The translations under genes were made by a program, and so were the position numbers. Source: Bacteroidia bacterium (GTDB lineage Bacteria > Bacteroidota > Bacteroidia > CAIKAF01). From it: 64,000 nt of DNA. The stretch lies in contig JACVCJ010000002.1 in assembly GCA_016742095.1 (NCBI GenBank), positions 1 to 64,000 on the forward strand, in the 5' to 3' direction. Below the pieces are notes generated by a model, which made no database searches, had not been told where the DNA came from, and was given only the letters and a program-made list of their open reading frames with translations. Shown here in pieces: positions 50,195 to 59,900 of the stretch (the first letter of the stretch is position 1; each line of letters opens with the position of its first letter).

Positions 50195-52159
50195 TTAAAC
50201 TTCTTCTTTTTCTACCTGGGCGAGTTTGCCTTTTATTTCAGACTCTACCAGGTTCACAAACGATTCGATGCTCATGGTGCCCAGATCACCCTGACCCTGG
50301 CGGCGTACCGAAACCATATTTTCGGCTTCTTCCTTCTCGCCAACGATCAACATATAAGGCACTTTCTGCAACTCTGCGTCCCGGATCTTCTTACCGATTT
50401 TCTCAGACCGCTCGTCTATGGAGGCGCGAAGGTCGTAATTTTTTACGAACTGTGCAACTTTTTTTGCATAATCGCCGAATTTATCACTCACCGGCAGGAT
50501 CATCGCCTGCTCCGGGGTAAGCCACAGCGGGAATTTCCCGGCACAGTGCTCAATAAGTACGGCCACAAAACGTTCCAGGCTGCCGAACGGCGCGCGGTGG
50601 ATCATTACCGGGCGTTCGCGGCCGTTATCCGGCGCAACGTACTCCAGTTCAAATCGTTCGGGCAGGTTATAGTCCACCTGTATGGTACCCAGCTGCCATT
50701 TACGGCCGATGGCGTCTTTTACCATAAAGTCGAGCTTGGGACCGTAGAACGCGGCCTCGCCGTATTCCACCACGGTGGGCAGGCCTTTTTCAGCGGCCGC
50801 TTCGATGATAGCGCTCTCGGCCTTTTCCCAGTTCTCTTCGCTTCCAATATACCTGGCGCGGTCCACCTTGTCGCGCAGGGATATCTGTGCGGTGTACTCG
50901 GTGAAATCGAGCGTTTTGAATACATACAATACCAGGTCGATCACCTGCATGAACTCTTCCTTCACCTGGTCCTGGCGGCAGAAAATGTGTGCATCGTCCT
51001 GTGTAAAGCCGCGCACACGGGTCAGTCCGCTCAGTTCCCCGCTCTGCTCGTAACGGTATACGGTACCGAACTCGGCAAAGCGCAGGGGCAGGTCGCGGTA
51101 CGAACGCTGCTTGCTTTTATAGATCTCGCAGTGGTGCGGGCAGTTCATCGGTTTCAGGAAGTACTCCTCCCCTTCTTCGGGCGTCAGGATGGGCTTAAAG
51201 CTGTCCTTGCCGTACTTTTCGTAGTGTCCGCTGGTAATGTACAGGCGCTTGTTACCGATATGCGGCGTAACCACGGGCAGGTAGCCCATACGGCGCTGTG
51301 CATCGCGCATAAAGCGCTCCAGGCGTTCGCGCAGTTCGGTGCCTTTGGGCAGCCACAGGGGCAGTCCGGCGCCTACATTGTTCGAGAAGGTGAACAGTTC
51401 CAGCTCCTTGCCCAGTTTACGGTGGTCGCGTTTGCGCGCTTCCTCCAGCAGGGTAAGGTATTCGTCCAGCATACTTTTCTTGGGGAACGAGATGCCGTAA
51501 ATGCGGGTAAGCATTTTGTTCTTCTCGTTACCGCGCCAGTAGGCCCCGGCAATATTGGTCAGCTTTACGGCTTTTACCAGGCCGGTTTCGGGAATGTGTC
51601 CGCCGCGGCACAGGTCGGTAAAATCGCCCTGGTCGCAGAACGTGATCTCCCCGTCGTTCAGGTTTTCGATCAGCTCCCGTTTATATTCATTGTCGTGTTT
51701 GCTTGTGTAAAAATCGAGCGCTTCCTGTTTCGATACCGGGTACAGGCGGAAGGTACTGTTCTTCGCGGCCATTTCGGCAGTTTTCTGTTCAATGGCGGCC
51801 AGGTCTTCTTCTTTGATCACCGAATCGCCAAAGTCGATATCGTAATAAAAACCGTTCTCGATGGAAGGACCGATGCCGAATTTGGCATGCGGGTACAGCG
51901 CCTGCACGGCCTCTGCCAGGATGTGTGCCGTAGAGTGCCAGAAAGCCTGTTTTCCGTTCGTATCGTCCCAGGTGAGGATCTTCAGCGTGGAATCTTCTTC
52001 GATCGGAAAGGAGAGATCGCGGACCACTCCGTTCACTTCGCAGGCCAGGGCTTTCTGTGCAAGCCCCCTGCTGATGCTTTCGGCGATCTGCCGGCCCGAG
52101 GTGCCTTTTTCGAACTCGCGCACCGAGCCATCCGGAAAGGATATACGTAAATTACTCAT
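50195..52159 (-). CDS. thrS: Threonyl-tRNA synthetase
   Basis: 654 aa full-length class II synthetase: TGS domain at the N-terminus ([16 protein letters not shown]), editing domain with [10 protein letters not shown] and SKHD region plus DLCRGGH, core motifs with [55 protein letters not shown], and [12 protein letters not shown]-terminal anticodon domain. First gene of the operon; -7 element at 52186-52193. Confidence 0.98.
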   Translation of the reverse strand: MSNLRISFPDGSVREFEKGTSGRQIAESISRGLAQKALACEVNGVVRDLSFPIEEDSTLKILTWDDTNGKQAFWHSTAHILAEAVQALYPHAKFGIGPSIENGFYYDIDFGDSVIKEEDLAAIEQKTAEMAAKNSTFRLYPVSKQEALDFYTSKHDNEYKRELIENLNDGEITFCDQGDFTDLCRGGHIPETGLVKAVKLTNIAGAYWRGNEKNKMLTRIYGISFPKKSMLDEYLTLLEEARKRDHRKLGKELELFTFSNNVGAGLPLWLPKGTELRERLERFMRDAQRRMGYLPVVTPHIGNKRLYITSGHYEKYGKDSFKPILTPEEGEEYFLKPMNCPHHCEIYKSKQRSYRDLPLRFAEFGTVYRYEQSGELSGLTRVRGFTQDDAHIFCRQDQVKEEFMQVIDLVLYVFKTLDFTEYTAQISLRDKVDRARYIGSEENWEKAESAIIEAAAEKGLPTVVEYGEAAFYGPKLDFMVKDAIGRKWQLGTIQVDYNLPERFELEYVAPDNGRERPVMIHRAPFGSLERFVAVLIEHCAGKFPLWLTPEQAMILPVSDKFGDYAKKVAQFVKNYDLRASIDERSEKIGKKIRDAELQKVPYMLIVGEKEEAENMVSVRRQGQGDLGTMSIESFVNLVESEIKGKLAQVEKEEV

Positions 52160-52185
52160 GCTAAACGCTATTATTTACAGGGTGG

Positions 52186-52193
52186 CAAAGATA
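52186..52193 (-). promoter_or_regulatory. -7 promoter element of thrS-infC-rpmI-rplT
   Basis: Minus strand TATCTTTG, TAnnTTTG match, 26 nt upstream of the thrS ATG at 52159. Confidence 0.55.
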
Positions 52194-52324
52194 CACTTAC
52201 GAAGCGGAGAAAGAAATACCCCATACGAAATAAATCAACAAAGTGGCATGGAAAACATTTGAATACAAAATATTTTTCCTATTTTCGCCGTTAAAGTGTG
52301 TGTTATCTATATAGTTGATTATCC

Positions 52325-55300
52325 TTGAAGAAGTCCCTCAAAGATCTGTCTTTCAAAAACTTAATACTGATCATCCCGGCATTTTTCCTGCTGGGCGGTT
52401 TTGTATTTGCCCAGAAAAAACTGGGGGTAGACGGTCAGTTATCCCTGGAAACCGGGACCATCAGCGGCGCCACGGTCAAGATCGAAAAAAGCGGCCGCTC
52501 TGCGGGTTCCGCTACGGTCTCTTCCTCCGGCGCCTTTGAACTGGAACTCGATTTCAACAGCGATTATACCATCACCGTTACCCAGAACGGCTACATTTCC
52601 CGCAAGTTCCGCGTCAATACCACCGTACCTGCCGAGGCCGTGAACGACGGACTGAACGCCATTTCCCTGCCCGTATACCTTACGCAGAGCTTCCCCGGCG
52701 GCCCCGACGGCAACCAGGTAGACGCTACCCTGAAGTTCAATGAAACGCTGTACGATTTCGATTTCGATAAGCCGGAATTCACCAGTATCGCCACCCAGAA
52801 GAAAAAACTGGACCCCATAAAGGCCCAGGCCGCCAGCGCCCAGAAAGCCCAGGAAGAAGCCGATGCCAAAGCCAAGCAGGAAGCCCTGGCCAAGCGTGAG
52901 GCCGAATATGCCGAGGCCTATCGCAAAGCCCAGGAAGAAGAAGAACGTAAGAAGAAAGAGGCTGAACTGCAGGCCAAGTACGACGATGCCATTAAAAAGG
53001 CCGACATGGCCTTCGGTCAGAAGAACTGGGAATTTGCCAAACAGAGCTATACCGAAGCTTCTACCCTGAAACCGGCAGAGACCTACCCCAAGACCAGGCT
53101 GAGCGACGTAGAGAAAAATCTGCAGGCCGATAACAATTATAAGACCGAGATCGACAAGGCCGATAAAGCATTCGATGCCAAAGACTATGCTGCAGCCAAA
53201 ACCGCTTATACCGCCGCATCCCAGATAAAACCGACGGAAACCCATCCCAAAGAGCGTATCAAGGCCTGCGATGCCGAGCTGGATAAAATAGCCAAAGAGA
53301 AAGAGGCCAAAGCTAAATACGATGCGGCTATTGTAAAGGGCGACAAGCTGATGACCTCCAAAGACTATGCCGGTGCCAAAACAGCCTATAACGAAGCTCT
53401 GGCCGCCAAACCCGGTGACGCCACTGCACAGCAGAAAGTAGCCGATGCGGATGCGAAGATCAAGGAAGACGAAGAACGTAAGGCCAAAGAAAAAGAGCTG
53501 AACGAAAAATATACGGCCGCCGTTATCAAAGGCGATGCTGCCCTGAAAAACAAAACCTATACCGAAGCCCGTGCCGCATACGAAGAAGCCCTCACCCTGA
53601 AACCGAACGAGACGCATCCCAAAACCAAAATTGCGGAGATCGACGCAGCCGAAAAGGCCGAAGCCGACCGTATAGCCAAAGAGAAAGAGAACCAGGCCAA
53701 ATACGATGCCCTCATTGTAGAAGCCGACCGCCTGTATGGAGAGACCAAACTGACCGAAGCCAAAACAAAATACAGCGAAGCGCTGAAATTAAAGGCGACC
53801 GAGGCACATCCCAAAGACCAGATCACGAAGATCGATGCACTGATCGCTGCCGAAAACCAGCGTAAGGCCGACGAAGCTGCCAAAGAAGCCAAGTACACCG
53901 CGGCCATGACCAAAGGAGAAACCGCGCTGAAAGGCAACAAACTGGCCGAAGCCAAAACCGCCTTTACCGAAGCCTCCGGCATTAAGCCCGAGGAAGCGCT
54001 GCCTAAGCAGAAAATTGCCGAGGTGGACCAGTTAATCGCTGCCGACGAGGACCGTAAAAAACAGGAAGCCGAGCTGCAGAAACAGTTCGATGCCGAAATG
54101 GCTGCCGGTAAAACGGCCCTGGCCGAAAAGAAATTCCCCGAAGCCATCGGCGCTTTTGATAAGGCCATTGCCCTGAAACCGAACGATGCCGAAGCCAAAC
54201 TGAAAAAGAAAGAGGCCGAGGACGCCCAGAAAAAACAGCAGGAACTGCTGGCGAAGGAAAAAGAGACCCAGGATAAATACGATGCAGCCATGGCCAGGGC
54301 CGACGGACTTTTCGGCGCCAAGGACTATGCGGCTGCCAAGACCTCCTATAACGAGGCTGCCCTGCTGAAACCGAACGAAACGGCCCCCAAAACCAAAATA
54401 CAGGAAATTGACGGTATCCTGAAGCAGGAAGCCGATGCCAAATCCGCACAGGATAAACTGAACAAAGATTTTGACGCTGCCATTAAGAACGGCGACGCCG
54501 CACTGGCCGCCAATAAATTTTCCGATGCCAGGAGCGCTTACGAACAGGCCAAAAACCTGAAACCGAACGACCCGGTACCGGCGCAAAAACTGAGCGACCT
54601 GGGCACCAAAGAAGCAGCTTTCCAGGCAGAGGAAGCGAAGAAAAAAGCCGATGATGCGGCTAAACTGGCTGCCGAAGAAGAGGCTGCCCGCAAAAAAGCC
54701 GAAGAGGACGCCGCGAAGAAAGCCGCCGAGGAAGAAGCTAAACGCAAAGCCGACGAAGCCGCTAAACTGGCTGCCGAAGAGGAAGCCAAACGTAAGGCAG
54801 AAGAAAACGCGAAGAAGCAGGCCGAAGAACAGGCCCGTCTGGCCGCTGAAGAAGAAGCTGCCCGTAAAAAAGCCGAAGAGGACGCTGCGAAGAGATCGGC
54901 TGAAGAGGAGGCCAAACGTAAAGCCGACGAAGCAGCCCGCTTAGCCGCCGAGGAAGAGGCGAAACGCAAAGCCGAAGAAGCCAGCAAAAAACAGGCCGAG
55001 GAACAGGCACGACTGGCCGCCGAAGAAGAAGCCGCACGTAAGAAAGCGGAAGAAGAGGCTGCGAAGAGATCGGCCGAAGAGGAAGCCAAACGTAAAGCCG
55101 ACGAAGCAGCCCGCTTAGCCGCCGAGGAAGAGGCGAAACGCAAAGCCGAAGAGGCCAGCAAAAAACAGGCCGAAGAGCAGGCACGACTGGCTGCCGAAGA
55201 AGAGGCCGCACGTAAAAAAGCGGAAGAAGAGGCTGCGAAGAGATCGGCCGAAGAAGCCGCCAAACGTAAAGCCGACGAAGATGCCCGTTTAGCTGCCGAA

Positions 55301-55789
55301 GCAGACGCCAGACGCAAAGCCGAAGAGGCCAGTAAAAAACAGGCCGAAGAACAGGCACGACTGGCCGCTGAAGAAGAAGCCGCACGTAAAAAAGCTGCGG
55401 AAGACGCCGCGAAAAGACAGGCCGAAGACGCTGCACGACTGGCTGCGGAGGAAGAGGCCAATAAAAAAGCCCTGGCCGAAGCCGCGGCCCAGAAAAAAGC
55501 CAACCAGGAAGAAGCAAAACGCAAATTTGCCGAGGACGAGGCCAAACGCCTGGCCGACGCCGCCCGTCGTAAAAAAGAACTGGAGAACCAGAAGAAAGAA
55601 ATGCCGCCTCCGCCCGTTGCCAAAGCAGCGCCTCCCAAAAAGGCCATATACCTCTATGCCTTCTCCTACCCTACCAGCAAGGAATTCGGTATCATCAACA
55701 TGAACGATGGCTCCGGTAACCGCATCGTGAGCGAGTCTGAATACAAATCGCTGTACCAGAAATACAAAACACAGATCTACAGCAACTAA
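52325..55789 (+). CDS. 1154-aa exported repeat/coiled-coil protein
   Basis: Start is TTG 52325; an in-frame stop at 52316 excludes any upstream start. Signal peptide (LILIIPAFFLLGGFVFA-QK, cleavage ~30). A carboxypeptidase-regulatory-like beta domain follows (~33-105; GATVKIEKSG, YTITVTQNGYISRKF). Residues ~150-760 hold eight or so TPR-like units of ~75 aa with pattern AxxxKDYxxAKTAYxEALxLKPxExxPKxKIxEID. Then a long Ala/Glu/Lys/Arg coiled-coil (~765-1090) built of near-identical 58-aa blocks, and a C-terminal ~45-aa domain (AIYLYAFSYPTSKEFGIINM). A long periplasmic or cell-surface rod is likely; function unknown. Gene stands alone. Confidence 0.88.
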   Translation: MKKSLKDLSFKNLILIIPAFFLLGGFVFAQKKLGVDGQLSLETGTISGATVKIEKSGRSAGSATVSSSGAFELELDFNSDYTITVTQNGYISRKFRVNTTVPAEAVNDGLNAISLPVYLTQSFPGGPDGNQVDATLKFNETLYDFDFDKPEFTSIATQKKKLDPIKAQAASAQKAQEEADAKAKQEALAKREAEYAEAYRKAQEEEERKKKEAELQAKYDDAIKKADMAFGQKNWEFAKQSYTEASTLKPAETYPKTRLSDVEKNLQADNNYKTEIDKADKAFDAKDYAAAKTAYTAASQIKPTETHPKERIKACDAELDKIAKEKEAKAKYDAAIVKGDKLMTSKDYAGAKTAYNEALAAKPGDATAQQKVADADAKIKEDEERKAKEKELNEKYTAAVIKGDAALKNKTYTEARAAYEEALTLKPNETHPKTKIAEIDAAEKAEADRIAKEKENQAKYDALIVEADRLYGETKLTEAKTKYSEALKLKATEAHPKDQITKIDALIAAENQRKADEAAKEAKYTAAMTKGETALKGNKLAEAKTAFTEASGIKPEEALPKQKIAEVDQLIAADEDRKKQEAELQKQFDAEMAAGKTALAEKKFPEAIGAFDKAIALKPNDAEAKLKKKEAEDAQKKQQELLAKEKETQDKYDAAMARADGLFGAKDYAAAKTSYNEAALLKPNETAPKTKIQEIDGILKQEADAKSAQDKLNKDFDAAIKNGDAALAANKFSDARSAYEQAKNLKPNDPVPAQKLSDLGTKEAAFQAEEAKKKADDAAKLAAEEEAARKKAEEDAAKKAAEEEAKRKADEAAKLAAEEEAKRKAEENAKKQAEEQARLAAEEEAARKKAEEDAAKRSAEEEAKRKADEAARLAAEEEAKRKAEEASKKQAEEQARLAAEEEAARKKAEEEAAKRSAEEEAKRKADEAARLAAEEEAKRKAEEASKKQAEEQARLAAEEEAARKKAEEEAAKRSAEEAAKRKADEDARLAAEADARRKAEEASKKQAEEQARLAAEEEAARKKAAEDAAKRQAEDAARLAAEEEANKKALAEAAAQKKANQEEAKRKFAEDEAKRLADAARRKKELENQKKEMPPPPVAKAAPPKKAIYLYAFSYPTSKEFGIINMNDGSGNRIVSESEYKSLYQKYKTQIYSN
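54660..55460 (+). repeat. 174-bp tandem repeats (58 aa) in the coiled-coil gene
   Basis: The GCACGACTGGC-like boundary recurs at 54833 (as GCCCGTCTGGC), 55007, 55181 and 55355: exactly 174 bp each. Units encode AAEEEAARKKAEE, AAKRSAEEEAKRKAD and SKKQAEEQARL segments. Copies are very alike in bases as well as protein, which suggests recent tandem expansion or homogenisation. Confidence 0.85.
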
Positions 55790-55931
55790 AATGCTGTTTT
55801 TCGTATACACATCCTTTTTATGATGCTGAAGGCCCGCCTGCTTTTTGCCGGCACGGTACTGGCATTCCGGATAAGCGGAACGGTGAACAGAGCAGATTTG
55901 ATGTTAAAGCGGGTGAATTCTGATCGTCTCT

Positions 55932-57245
55932 TCAGGACGTGAAATGCCCGAAGAGGTCAAATTCCTGGGCATCGTCGATCTTCACTTCTGCAAAATCGCC
56001 CACGCGTGCATAGGAATCATTCACGGGGATCAGTACTTCATTATCCACTTCGGGGGAATCGAATTCGGTACGTCCGATGAAATAACCGCCTTCCACACGG
56101 TCGATCAGCACCTTGTACGTGTGTCCGATCCGGGCCTGGTTGAGGTCGTAGGAAATACCGCGCTGCACTTCCATGATCTCGTTGGCACGCTCCTGTTTTA
56201 CATCGGCGGGCACATCGTCGTTGAGCAGGTAGGCATGTGTATTTTCCTCGTGCGAATACGTAAATACGCCCAGGCGGTCGAAACGCATATCTTCCACAAA
56301 GCGCAGCAGCTCTTCGTGATGTTTCTGTGTTTCGCCGGGATAGCCGGAAATAAGCGTGGTACGGATAGCCATATCGGGCACTTTTTCGCGGAAGGTATTT
56401 ACCAGGCGGTACGTTTTTTCTTTATTCACCCCACGGCGCATGCTTTTGAGCACATCGTCGCTCACGTGTTGCAGCGGAATATCGATGTAGCGGCACACTT
56501 TGGGATTATTGCGGACCACGTCGAGTACGTCCTCCGGAAAACCGTTGGGGAAGGCGTAGTGCAGGCGGATCCAGTCGATACCGTCCACGCCGGCCAGGGC
56601 TTCCATGAGCGCGGCCAGTTTACGTTCCTTATACAGGTCGAGCCCGTAATAGGTAGAGTCCTGTGCGATCATAATGAGTTCGCGCGTGCCGCCGGCAGCC
56701 AGTTTCTGCGCTTCGATCACCAGTTCCTCAATGGGTTTGCTGATGTGTTTACCGCGCATCAGCGGAATGGCACAGAACGAACAGGGACGGTCGCAGCCCT
56801 CAGATATCTTTAAATAGGCAAAATGACGCGGGGTGGTCAGCAGGCGTTCCCCGATCAGTTCGGCCTTGTAATCGGCTTTCAGTGTTTTAAGGATGGCGGG
56901 CAGTTCGCGGGTACCGAACCAGCGGTCCACTTCGGGAATTTCGCCTTTCAGATCGCCTTTGTAACGCTCGCTCAGGCAGCCGGTCACATATACCTTGTCT
57001 ACCTGTCCGTCTTTTTTCGCCTCGGCAAAACGCAGTATGGTATTGATGCTTTCTTCCTTGGCATTATCGATAAAGCCGCAGGTATTGATCACCACGATAT
57101 TAAAATCGTCCACGGCCGACTCGTGACTTACCTCCATGCCATTGGCCTTCAACTGGCCCATGAGCACTTCGGAGTCGTAAATGTTCTTCGAACACCCGAG
57201 TGTTACGATGTTTACCTTATTCTTTTTGAGCGTTCTTGTCTTCAT
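55932..57245 (-). CDS. rimO: Ribosomal protein S12 methylthiotransferase
   Basis: 437 aa: N-terminal MTTase domain (VNIVTLGCSKNIYDSEVLMGQL, INTCGFIDNAKEESI, VTGCLSERY) with three Cys for one Fe-S cluster, the radical-SAM motif CDRPCSFCAIP, and a C-terminal TRAM domain. RimO methylthiolates Asp of S12. The GCSKN/NTCGFI variants fit RimO rather than MiaB. 8 nt upstream of the DUF4293 gene's stop, so co-transcribed. Confidence 0.96.
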   Translation of the reverse strand: MKTRTLKKNKVNIVTLGCSKNIYDSEVLMGQLKANGMEVSHESAVDDFNIVVINTCGFIDNAKEESINTILRFAEAKKDGQVDKVYVTGCLSERYKGDLKGEIPEVDRWFGTRELPAILKTLKADYKAELIGERLLTTPRHFAYLKISEGCDRPCSFCAIPLMRGKHISKPIEELVIEAQKLAAGGTRELIMIAQDSTYYGLDLYKERKLAALMEALAGVDGIDWIRLHYAFPNGFPEDVLDVVRNNPKVCRYIDIPLQHVSDDVLKSMRRGVNKEKTYRLVNTFREKVPDMAIRTTLISGYPGETQKHHEELLRFVEDMRFDRLGVFTYSHEENTHAYLLNDDVPADVKQERANEIMEVQRGISYDLNQARIGHTYKVLIDRVEGGYFIGRTEFDSPEVDNEVLIPVNDSYARVGDFAEVKIDDAQEFDLFGHFTS

Positions 57246-57253
57246 GCAGTGCG

Positions 57254-57760
57254 TTATCGTATGCGGTCGGCGCTTTTCACCAGTTCGTCATCCTTCTTTA
57301 CGGCGCGGTTGCCGAGGAACGTAAGTACCATGGCCAGCGGCAGCATAAAGAGGCCGAAAGACATGAGGATATTACGTTCGAACCCGAAGGTCTTCATGGT
57401 CATGGCAAAGATCCAGGAGCTGGCAGTAAGTACAAAAAGCAGGCCAAAAGCTACCCAGGATACTTTCATCTGCAGGGAGCGTTTACGGTACAGGAATATA
57501 GAAACGGCCAGCACCAGTATACCGGTAACGGCAAAAGCCAGCGCACCGCCTTTTTCGAAAAAGCCGCTCATACCGGCCAGTTCGCCTCCCCAGCCCGTGC
57601 GTATACCCCAGCTGCCGCTCACATCGTCCTTATCGATAAGCGACATGGTGACCGAACTGTCCGTTTCGGGGTTATCTACCCGGAATATGGGACTTACCAG
57701 GGACAGGATCAGCAGCAGCAGCGCCACTGAAAAATAAACCGTTTGTATACGCTGGATCAT
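57254..57760 (-). CDS. DUF4293 membrane protein
   Basis: 168 aa from ATG 57760 (MIQRIQTVYFSVALLLL); codons further upstream overlap the non-coding gap. Four transmembrane helices: ~8-24, 70-90, 98-118, 128-148. The start MIQRIQTVYFSVALLLL is the DUF4293 signature, a Bacteroidetes-restricted family without known function. Often located beside rimO-type genes, as here. Confidence 0.88.
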   Translation of the reverse strand: MIQRIQTVYFSVALLLLILSLVSPIFRVDNPETDSSVTMSLIDKDDVSGSWGIRTGWGGELAGMSGFFEKGGALAFAVTGILVLAVSIFLYRKRSLQMKVSWVAFGLLFVLTASSWIFAMTMKTFGFERNILMSFGLFMLPLAMVLTFLGNRAVKKDDELVKSADRIR

Positions 57761-57805
57761 GAGTATTTTTTTGCAAAGAAACGCAAGATTGTGCAAAATA
57801 GCAAT

Positions 57806-58300
57806 CTAAAGCGTACGGGGCAGCTCAAACAGTTCCATGGCACCGGGTTTACCGTCCGTAATTTCGAAGCGCAGGGCCGTGCGTACCTTGTGCCAGCCCT
57901 GTATGCCTGCAGCGCCGGGATTCAGGTGCAGGTGCTGCAGTGAATGATCGTAAAGCACTTTAAGGATATGCGAATGGCCGCAGATGACCATACCCGGCCG
58001 GTGTTTTCGTATAAGCATAAGCGTACGGGCATTGTATTTACCGGGATAGCCGCCTATGTGCGTCATCAGTACGCGGAGCCCGGCACACTCGAACAGCTGG
58101 TTCTCCGGGTAGCGCATGCGTATACGTGCATCGTCGATATTGCCGTACACGGCCCGGAAAGGTTTAAACGCTTCCAGCCTGTCGCACAGCTCTATACTGC
58201 CCAGATCGCCGGCGTGCCACAGCTCGTCGCAGCTTTCAAGAAACGTTAAAAAGCGGTCGTCAAGCTGATTATGTGTATCGGAAATAAGCCCTATTCTCAA
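57806..58300 (-). CDS. YfcE-like metallophosphoesterase
   Basis: 164 aa with metal motifs LISDTHN, HAGDLG, YGNIDD, THIGG and CGHSHI, then HLNPGAAG. YfcE-type phosphodiesterases cleave small phosphodiester substrates in vitro. Start is TTG at 58300, the only initiation codon near the conserved beta-strand MRIGLISDTH. It is divergent to the lipoprotein gene 30 nt away. Confidence 0.92.
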   Translation of the reverse strand: MRIGLISDTHNQLDDRFLTFLESCDELWHAGDLGSIELCDRLEAFKPFRAVYGNIDDARIRMRYPENQLFECAGLRVLMTHIGGYPGKYNARTLMLIRKHRPGMVICGHSHILKVLYDHSLQHLHLNPGAAGIQGWHKVRTALRFEITDGKPGAMELFELPRTL

Positions 58301-58330
58301 GATTTATTATTTTTGCAAAAATACAGTATT

Positions 58331-58735
58331 ATGAAAAAGTTTATCGCAGCACTCATTATTATCGTATCGGCGCTTACCTTTTCTTCCTGCAACGGCATCG
58401 TAGCCAGCAAACTGGACGACACGTACCGCATGGACCGTGTATTCCTGAACGGAAGCGACAATACACAGACTTTCAATTCCTTTTTTGTCGACTATAAAAT
58501 TGTCCTCACCAAGGAAAAACGTTTCAGTGAAACGTACAATACCCTGGGCGCACCGATCGGTATCGTGGGCAGCTGGCAGATAAAAGAGAACGGTAAACGC
58601 CTGCTGCTGATGGAAGAGAACGGCAACCAGCAAACCCGTAATTACCTCATTTTAAAACACAACAGCAAAGTACTTCAGCTGCAGCTCACCGATGATTCGG
58701 GCGACATTTACGAGTACCATCTTATACGCTTATAA
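58331..58735 (+). CDS. Lipocalin-like lipoprotein
   Basis: 134 aa from ATG 58331. Signal ends ALTFSSC (Cys ~20), a lipobox. The mature domain is a small beta barrel-like sequence: DTYRMDRVFLNGSDNTQTF, YKIVLTKEKRFSETYN, GSWQIKENGKRLLLMEENG, LILKHNSKVLQLQLTD. This matches the lipocalin-like (DUF5004-type) lipoproteins of Bacteroidetes. Function unknown. Ends at a terminator. Confidence 0.82.
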   Translation: MKKFIAALIIIVSALTFSSCNGIVASKLDDTYRMDRVFLNGSDNTQTFNSFFVDYKIVLTKEKRFSETYNTLGAPIGIVGSWQIKENGKRLLLMEENGNQQTRNYLILKHNSKVLQLQLTDDSGDIYEYHLIRL

Positions 58736-58751
58736 GAAAAATTTATACAGG

Positions 58752-58776
58752 CCCCTTCTGCGGAAGGGGTTTTTTA
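58752..58776 (+). terminator. Terminator after the lipocalin-like gene
   Basis: CCCCTTC-TGC-GGAAGGGG then TTTTTT; 7-8 bp stem 16 nt after the stop at 58735. The pyrD promoter begins immediately after it. Confidence 0.88.
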
Positions 58777-58805
58777 TTGCCCTTCGTTTTTCTTCATTAC
58801 CTTTG
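58777..58805 (+). promoter_or_regulatory. Promoter of pyrD
   Basis: TTG at 58777-58779 and TACCTTTG at 58798-58805 are 18 nt apart, close to the Bacteroidetes consensus. The ATG of pyrD follows 23 nt later. Confidence 0.65.
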
Positions 58806-58828
58806 TGTGCCCAAGGAAACACTTGTCT

Positions 58829-59872
58829 ATGTATTCAGTCATCGTACGGATTTTATTTATACTTAATGCCGAAGAGGCGCATCATTTTACCTTTTCCTGT
58901 ATACGCTTTATGCACCGTATCCCGGGCCTGGGAAACCTGCTCCGGAAGATGTTCCATATAAACGATCCGGCGCTCAGGGTACAGGTTGCCGGCATTGAAT
59001 TTCCGAATCCCGTGGGTCTGGCTGCCGGCTTCGATAAGGACGCCCGCCTGTTTTCCGAACTGGCGTCCTTCGGTTTCGGTCACATCGAAATAGGCACGGT
59101 AACGCCCATGCCCCAGCCCGGTAACGACAAGCCCCGTCTGTTCCGCCTGGTACGCGACAAGGCCATCATCAACCGCATGGGCTTTAACAACCAGGGTGCC
59201 GGTCCGGCCGCCATACGCCTGCGCTACCGCAAAGCCGGAGGCCCGGTGATCGGCGGTAATATCGGCAAGAACAAAGTGACGCCCAACGAAGAGGCCGAAC
59301 AGGATTACCTGAAATGTTTTCACAACCTGTACCCCGTGGTGGATTATTTTACGGTGAACGTAAGTTCGCCCAATACGCCCGGACTGCGTGCCCTGCAGGA
59401 AAAAGAGCCGCTCACAAAGCTGCTTTCCCTGCTGAAACAGGAAGCCCTGCGCGCACCTTCCTATAAGCCCGTATTTCTGAAAATTGCCCCCGACCTTACG
59501 AACGAACAGCTCGACGAAATTGTGGAGATCGTTCTGGAAACCGGCATCGACGGACTTATCGCCACCAATACCACCATTTCCCGCGAAGGACTTACATCCG
59601 ATACCTCTCTGGTAAACCAGCAGGGCGGACTCAGCGGCAAACCGCTTACCACGCGCGCTACCGAAGTGATACGCTATATCGCGGAGAAAAACGGGAAACG
59701 CTTCCCCATTATTGCCGTGGGCGGTATTATGACGGCCGACGACGCCATGGAGAAATTCCGCGCCGGAGCCTCGCTGGTACAGCTGTATACGGGTTTTATC
59801 TACGGAGGACCGCCCCTGGTGAAACAGATACAAAAACGCTACCTGGCCGCCAGACGGGCCGGGGAGTTCTGA
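58829..59872 (+). CDS. pyrD: Dihydroorotate dehydrogenase (quinone)
   Basis: 347 aa from ATG 58829; an alternative GTG at 58805 overlaps the promoter. The N-terminal helices ([20 protein letters not shown]) are the class 2 membrane-association module. FMN barrel: [57 protein letters not shown], and catalytic Ser in the class 2 context; [36 protein letters not shown]. It oxidises dihydroorotate with quinone. First gene of a plus-strand run to 62430. Confidence 0.95.
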   Translation: MYSVIVRILFILNAEEAHHFTFSCIRFMHRIPGLGNLLRKMFHINDPALRVQVAGIEFPNPVGLAAGFDKDARLFSELASFGFGHIEIGTVTPMPQPGNDKPRLFRLVRDKAIINRMGFNNQGAGPAAIRLRYRKAGGPVIGGNIGKNKVTPNEEAEQDYLKCFHNLYPVVDYFTVNVSSPNTPGLRALQEKEPLTKLLSLLKQEALRAPSYKPVFLKIAPDLTNEQLDEIVEIVLETGIDGLIATNTTISREGLTSDTSLVNQQGGLSGKPLTTRATEVIRYIAEKNGKRFPIIAVGGIMTADDAMEKFRAGASLVQLYTGFIYGGPPLVKQIQKRYLAARRAGEF

Positions 59873-59900
59873 AATTAAAAAAATACAGTATATTCGAATC

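Noticed and set aside
50090-52150. 686-codon plus-strand open frame antisense to thrS
   Set aside because: It lies entirely opposite a clear threonyl-tRNA synthetase. Its protein has no domain motif and a composition typical of an antisense shadow.
54660-55460. CRISPR-like regular repeats
   Set aside because: The 174-bp units are in-frame coding repeats without spacers.
54538-55647. 369-codon minus-strand frame in the repeat gene
   Set aside because: Ser/Ala-rich shadow created by the GCC/GAA-rich coding repeats.
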